Below are positions 3,871-5,831 of a stretch of 5,831 nucleotides of DNA, one piece after another. Origin of the DNA: Bacteroidota bacterium (GTDB lineage: Bacteria; Bacteroidota; Bacteroidia; Bacteroidales; VadinHA17). The notes beneath the pieces were generated by a model, which made no database searches, was not told the origin of the DNA, and was given only the letters and a program-made list of their open reading frames with translations. Positions within the stretch are counted from its first letter, which is position 1. Each line of letters begins with the position of its first letter. The position numbers were made by a program, and so were the translations under genes. The stretch lies in contig JAKLFN010000140.1 in assembly GCA_022711195.1 (NCBI GenBank), positions 1-5,831 on the forward strand. The letters run 5' to 3'.

Positions 3871-5124
3871 TCATAATCTTACCACAAACCTCACCGAGCT
3901 CCTCATCCTCTGCTCCAGAAGTATCTCCCGGCTGGAGGTGATCCTTGTGATGGCTTCCGGAGTATAGTGGCGTATTGTAAGCATTTCAACATTTTCATTA
4001 TAATATGCCGAATATTCAGTATCAAGCTCTGCAAGCAAGGCGTCTATCCTGGTGCGTTCATCATCGACACAAACATCAATTGCCACCGCACTTGCCTCAA
4101 CAAGGTTTACCCTGATACCTTTATCTGTGAATATGCTGAAAATCCTGCTCAGGTTGTCTCCCATCACGAAAGAGAAATCCTTTGGCACTAATGATATCAG
4201 TATCTGGTTTTCCTTCCTGATAAAAACAGGAATCACTTTTTTAAGGGTAGCATCAGCTTTCACGATGGTGCCTTCTTCGCCCGGATTGACAAATGACTTT
4301 ACATGGAGTGGAATATTTTTGTTATGAAGCGGTTTAATAGTCTTAGGATGAATGACTTTCGCTCCCGAGAAGGTAATCTCCACGGCTTCCTTATATGAAA
4401 TCTCTTCCATAACCTGTGCATCAGGAAGCCATTTCGGATCGGCATTTAGGAGACCGGGAACATCCTTCCAGACAGTTACACTGCCGGCATCAAGGATATT
4501 TGCTAAAATGGCTGCCGTAAAATCAGATCCTTCACGTCCCAGTGTAGTGGTATGTCCTTCCGTAGTAGATCCTATAAATCCCTGTGTAACAAAAATATGC
4601 GACCTTGTGAAATCGAATTGTTTCCTTATTCTGCCGGTACTTTCGTTCCAGAGGATATTTGCATCGCGGTGCCTTCCGTCAGTAAGAAGACATTTCCGTA
4701 TGTCGATCCATTCTGCATCGAGCCCTGAAGCAATAAGAAATTCTGAAACGATAATAGTCGACCAGAGCTCACCATAGGATACAACCTGGTCATAATCATG
4801 ATCATAGTTGTTCTTCCTGTTTGAGTGCAGATAGTGCCTGAGTTCCGCAAATGATTCGTCTGTTCTCACACGGGCGCTGTTTCCCGGAGGAAAAAGCTCT
4901 GCAATCACTGAAGAATGGTAGCTGCCGATATCATCCAGGTGCCCGAGGTAGTCTTTATCGCCATGCAGCCAGGCTTTCAGGACTCTTTCGAGAGCATTGG
5001 TTGTTTTTCCAAAGGCTGAGATTACAATGACAAGCTGATCTTTCTCCCTGCTGACTATCCCGGTCAGGTTTTTTATACCCCTGGCATCTTTAACCGAGGC
5101 TCCTCCGAATTTGTAAACCTTCAT
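3871..5124 (-). CDS. Aspartate kinase (monofunctional, with C-terminal ACT-type regulatory region)
   Basis: The 417-residue protein phosphorylates L-aspartate with ATP to aspartyl-4-phosphate, the entry to lysine, threonine, methionine and diaminopimelate synthesis. The kinase domain (about 1-285) shows KFGGASV (5-11), ISAFGKTTN (35-43), SYGELWS (116-122), TQGFIGSTTEGHTTTLGREGSD (180-201), VWKDVPGLLNADP (218-230) and FSGAKVIHPKTIKPL (252-266). The rest (about 298-417) has two ACT-like stretches, with GDNLSRIFSIFTDKGIRVNLVEAS (322-345) the clearest, so feedback control by an end-product amino acid is likely, though which one cannot be read. The common GRGGSD is GREGSD here. It is somewhat shorter than E. 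coli LysC (449 residues) and is not fused to homoserine dehydrogenase. I chose ATG 5124 over the adjacent upstream TTG (5125-5127). Convergent with pyrC, divergent from fbp. It may be called lysC, but paralogue identity is not established. Confidence 0.93.
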   Translation of the reverse strand: MKVYKFGGASVKDARGIKNLTGIVSREKDQLVIVISAFGKTTNALERVLKAWLHGDKDYLGHLDDIGSYHSSVIAELFPPGNSARVRTDESFAELRHYLHSNRKNNYDHDYDQVVSYGELWSTIIVSEFLIASGLDAEWIDIRKCLLTDGRHRDANILWNESTGRIRKQFDFTRSHIFVTQGFIGSTTEGHTTTLGREGSDFTAAILANILDAGSVTVWKDVPGLLNADPKWLPDAQVMEEISYKEAVEITFSGAKVIHPKTIKPLHNKNIPLHVKSFVNPGEEGTIVKADATLKKVIPVFIRKENQILISLVPKDFSFVMGDNLSRIFSIFTDKGIRVNLVEASAVAIDVCVDDERTRIDALLAELDTEYSAYYNENVEMLTIRHYTPEAITRITSSREILLEQRMRSSVRFVVRL

Positions 5125-5152
5125 CAAGTGTTTTTATTGAAACGAATAAAGC

Positions 5153-5160
5153 CAAAATTA
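5153..5160 (-). promoter_or_regulatory. Possible -7 box for the aspartate kinase gene
   Basis: TAATTTTG on the minus strand is a perfect TAnnTTTG box 28 nt before the ATG at 5124. No convincing TTTG box was found about 19 nt upstream, so the call rests on the -7 match and its position. Confidence 0.35.
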
Positions 5161-5172
5161 ATAATAATGAAT

Positions 5173-5180
5173 TAACTTCG
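5173..5180 (+). promoter_or_regulatory. Possible -7 box for fbp, with a GGGAG ribosome-site candidate
   Basis: TAACTTCG resembles TAnnTTTG with one mismatch and ends 8 nt before the fbp ATG (5189), implying an almost leaderless transcript if it is used. GGGAG (5180-5184) lies 4 nt before the ATG and would be a close-spaced Shine-Dalgarno sequence if transcription starts further upstream. The two readings compete. Confidence 0.25.
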
Positions 5181-5188
5181 GGAGCATA

Positions 5189-5831
5189 ATGAACAGCTAT
5201 AAAATTACCACTCTTAACGACTTTATTATATTAAGGCAGAAAGATTTTCCCTATGCAAAGGGAGAGCTTTCAGCGCTTCTCAGTAATATTGGAACCGCTG
5301 CCAAAATAGTCAACAAAAAGATCAATAAGGCAGGGCTGGTCGATATCATAGGAAGGGCAGGCATGGTAAATGTCCAGGGAGAAAATCAGCAGAAGCTCGA
5401 TGTTTTTGCCGACAAGATATTCACTGATGCTCTGAGGGCAAGCGGAGAGTGCTGCGGCATTGCCACTGAGGAAAACCAGAACGAAATAGTTTTCAGCGAC
5501 AAGCTGGCCAGGAAGGGTAAATATATAGTATGTATGGATCCTCTCGACGGATCGTCCAACATCGATTATAATGTATCTGTCGGATCGATAATCTCGATAT
5601 ACAGGAGAATAACCCCGAGAGGAGAACCTGTTAATAATGAGGATTTCCTTCAGCCCGGACGACAGCAGGTTGCTGCCCTCTATGTTATCTATGGTTCATC
5701 GACCATGCTCGTCTATACAACCGGGAACGGGGTAAACGGCTTTACCCTCGATCCGTCAATCGGTGAATTCTGTCTCTCCCATCCATGTATAAAAACACCA
5801 ACCGACGGAAAAATATATTCAATAAACGAAG
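5189..5831 (+). CDS. fbp: Fructose-1,6-bisphosphatase class I, N-terminal part (cut by window end)
   Basis: The open frame has 214 codons plus one base and no stop before the window ends; full class I enzymes are about 330-340 residues, so roughly the last third is missing by cropping, not mutation. It hydrolyses fructose 1,6-bisphosphate to fructose 6-phosphate in gluconeogenesis, in the cytosol as a multimer. Diagnostic segments are [26 protein letters not shown] (25-50, the N-terminal helix that carries the AMP site in the pig enzyme), the metal ligands in TEEN (93-96), and [16 protein letters not shown] (111-126), the family signature with Asp117 and Asp120. KY at 111-112 matches the AMP-contacting Lys-Tyr of the mammalian enzyme, while the residue before GEL is Lys rather than Thr, so AMP inhibition is possible but uncertain. 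ATG 5189 gives a family-like N-terminus. It is divergent from the aspartate kinase gene across 64 bp. Confidence 0.95.
   Translation, partial: MNSYKITTLNDFIILRQKDFPYAKGELSALLSNIGTAAKIVNKKINKAGLVDIIGRAGMVNVQGENQQKLDVFADKIFTDALRASGECCGIATEENQNEIVFSDKLARKGKYIVCMDPLDGSSNIDYNVSVGSIISIYRRITPRGEPVNNEDFLQPGRQQVAALYVIYGSSTMLVYTTGNGVNGFTLDPSIGEFCLSHPCIKTPTDGKIYSINE

Noticed and set aside
4783..4812. ATCATGATCAT-like palindromic stretch
   Set aside because: It simply encodes the alternating Asp/Tyr/His run (NYDHDYD) in aspartate kinase; no repeat extends beyond it.
3967..4850. Open frames of 74-141 codons overlapping the aspartate kinase gene on both strands
   Set aside because: The aspartate kinase frame has full-length family motifs through the region; the others have biased, featureless sequence.

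Overview
The window looks like chromosomal DNA of a Bacteroidota member, most likely Bacteroidales. The signs are AT-rich boxes of the form TAnnTTTG (or TAnnTTCG) upstream of genes, a Gln-for-His dihydroorotase of the kind I recall from Porphyromonas, a lipid-linked-sugar glycosyltransferase next to pyrC, a signal peptide ending in SLFS/Q, and short tandem heptamers in intergenic DNA. No plasmid, phage, CRISPR or transposase gene is visible. The content is mostly housekeeping; the unusual material is between the genes.

Region 1-459 is non-coding in the protein sense and is read on the minus strand. A promoter-like pair of boxes (364-394) precedes a roughly 120-nt leader carrying two heptamer arrays in opposite orientation (243-277 and 289-320). 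An intact tRNA-Ile(GAU) (165-238) follows, then two identical tandem tRNA-like units (87-159 and 5-77). These have a good 5' half, but the anticodon arm can close into a UUCG-capped hairpin and the 3' half does not fold as a tRNA. More copies may lie beyond the window edge.

Region 460-2305 holds two divergent genes: a secreted, probably outer-membrane barrel protein of unknown function (minus) and a GT2 glycosyltransferase resembling polyprenol monophosphomannose synthase (plus). Their predicted promoters lie within about 40 bp of each other. The glycosyltransferase reading frame runs into a tandem octamer repeat that encodes its C-terminal tail.

Region 2306-3870 contains pyrC (dihydroorotase, de novo pyrimidine synthesis) bracketed by C6-TGAA-G6-type hairpins: one before it, and two in inverted orientation after it, which together make an 89-bp inverted repeat between pyrC and the convergent aspartate kinase gene.

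Region 3871-5831 holds a monofunctional aspartate kinase (minus; entry to the Lys/Thr/Met/diaminopimelate pathway) and, divergent from it across 64 bp, the first 214 codons of class I fructose-1,6-bisphosphatase (plus; gluconeogenesis), cut by the window end. Apart from the glycosyltransferase and pyrC, which may share a transcript, the genes do not form one obvious pathway or operon.
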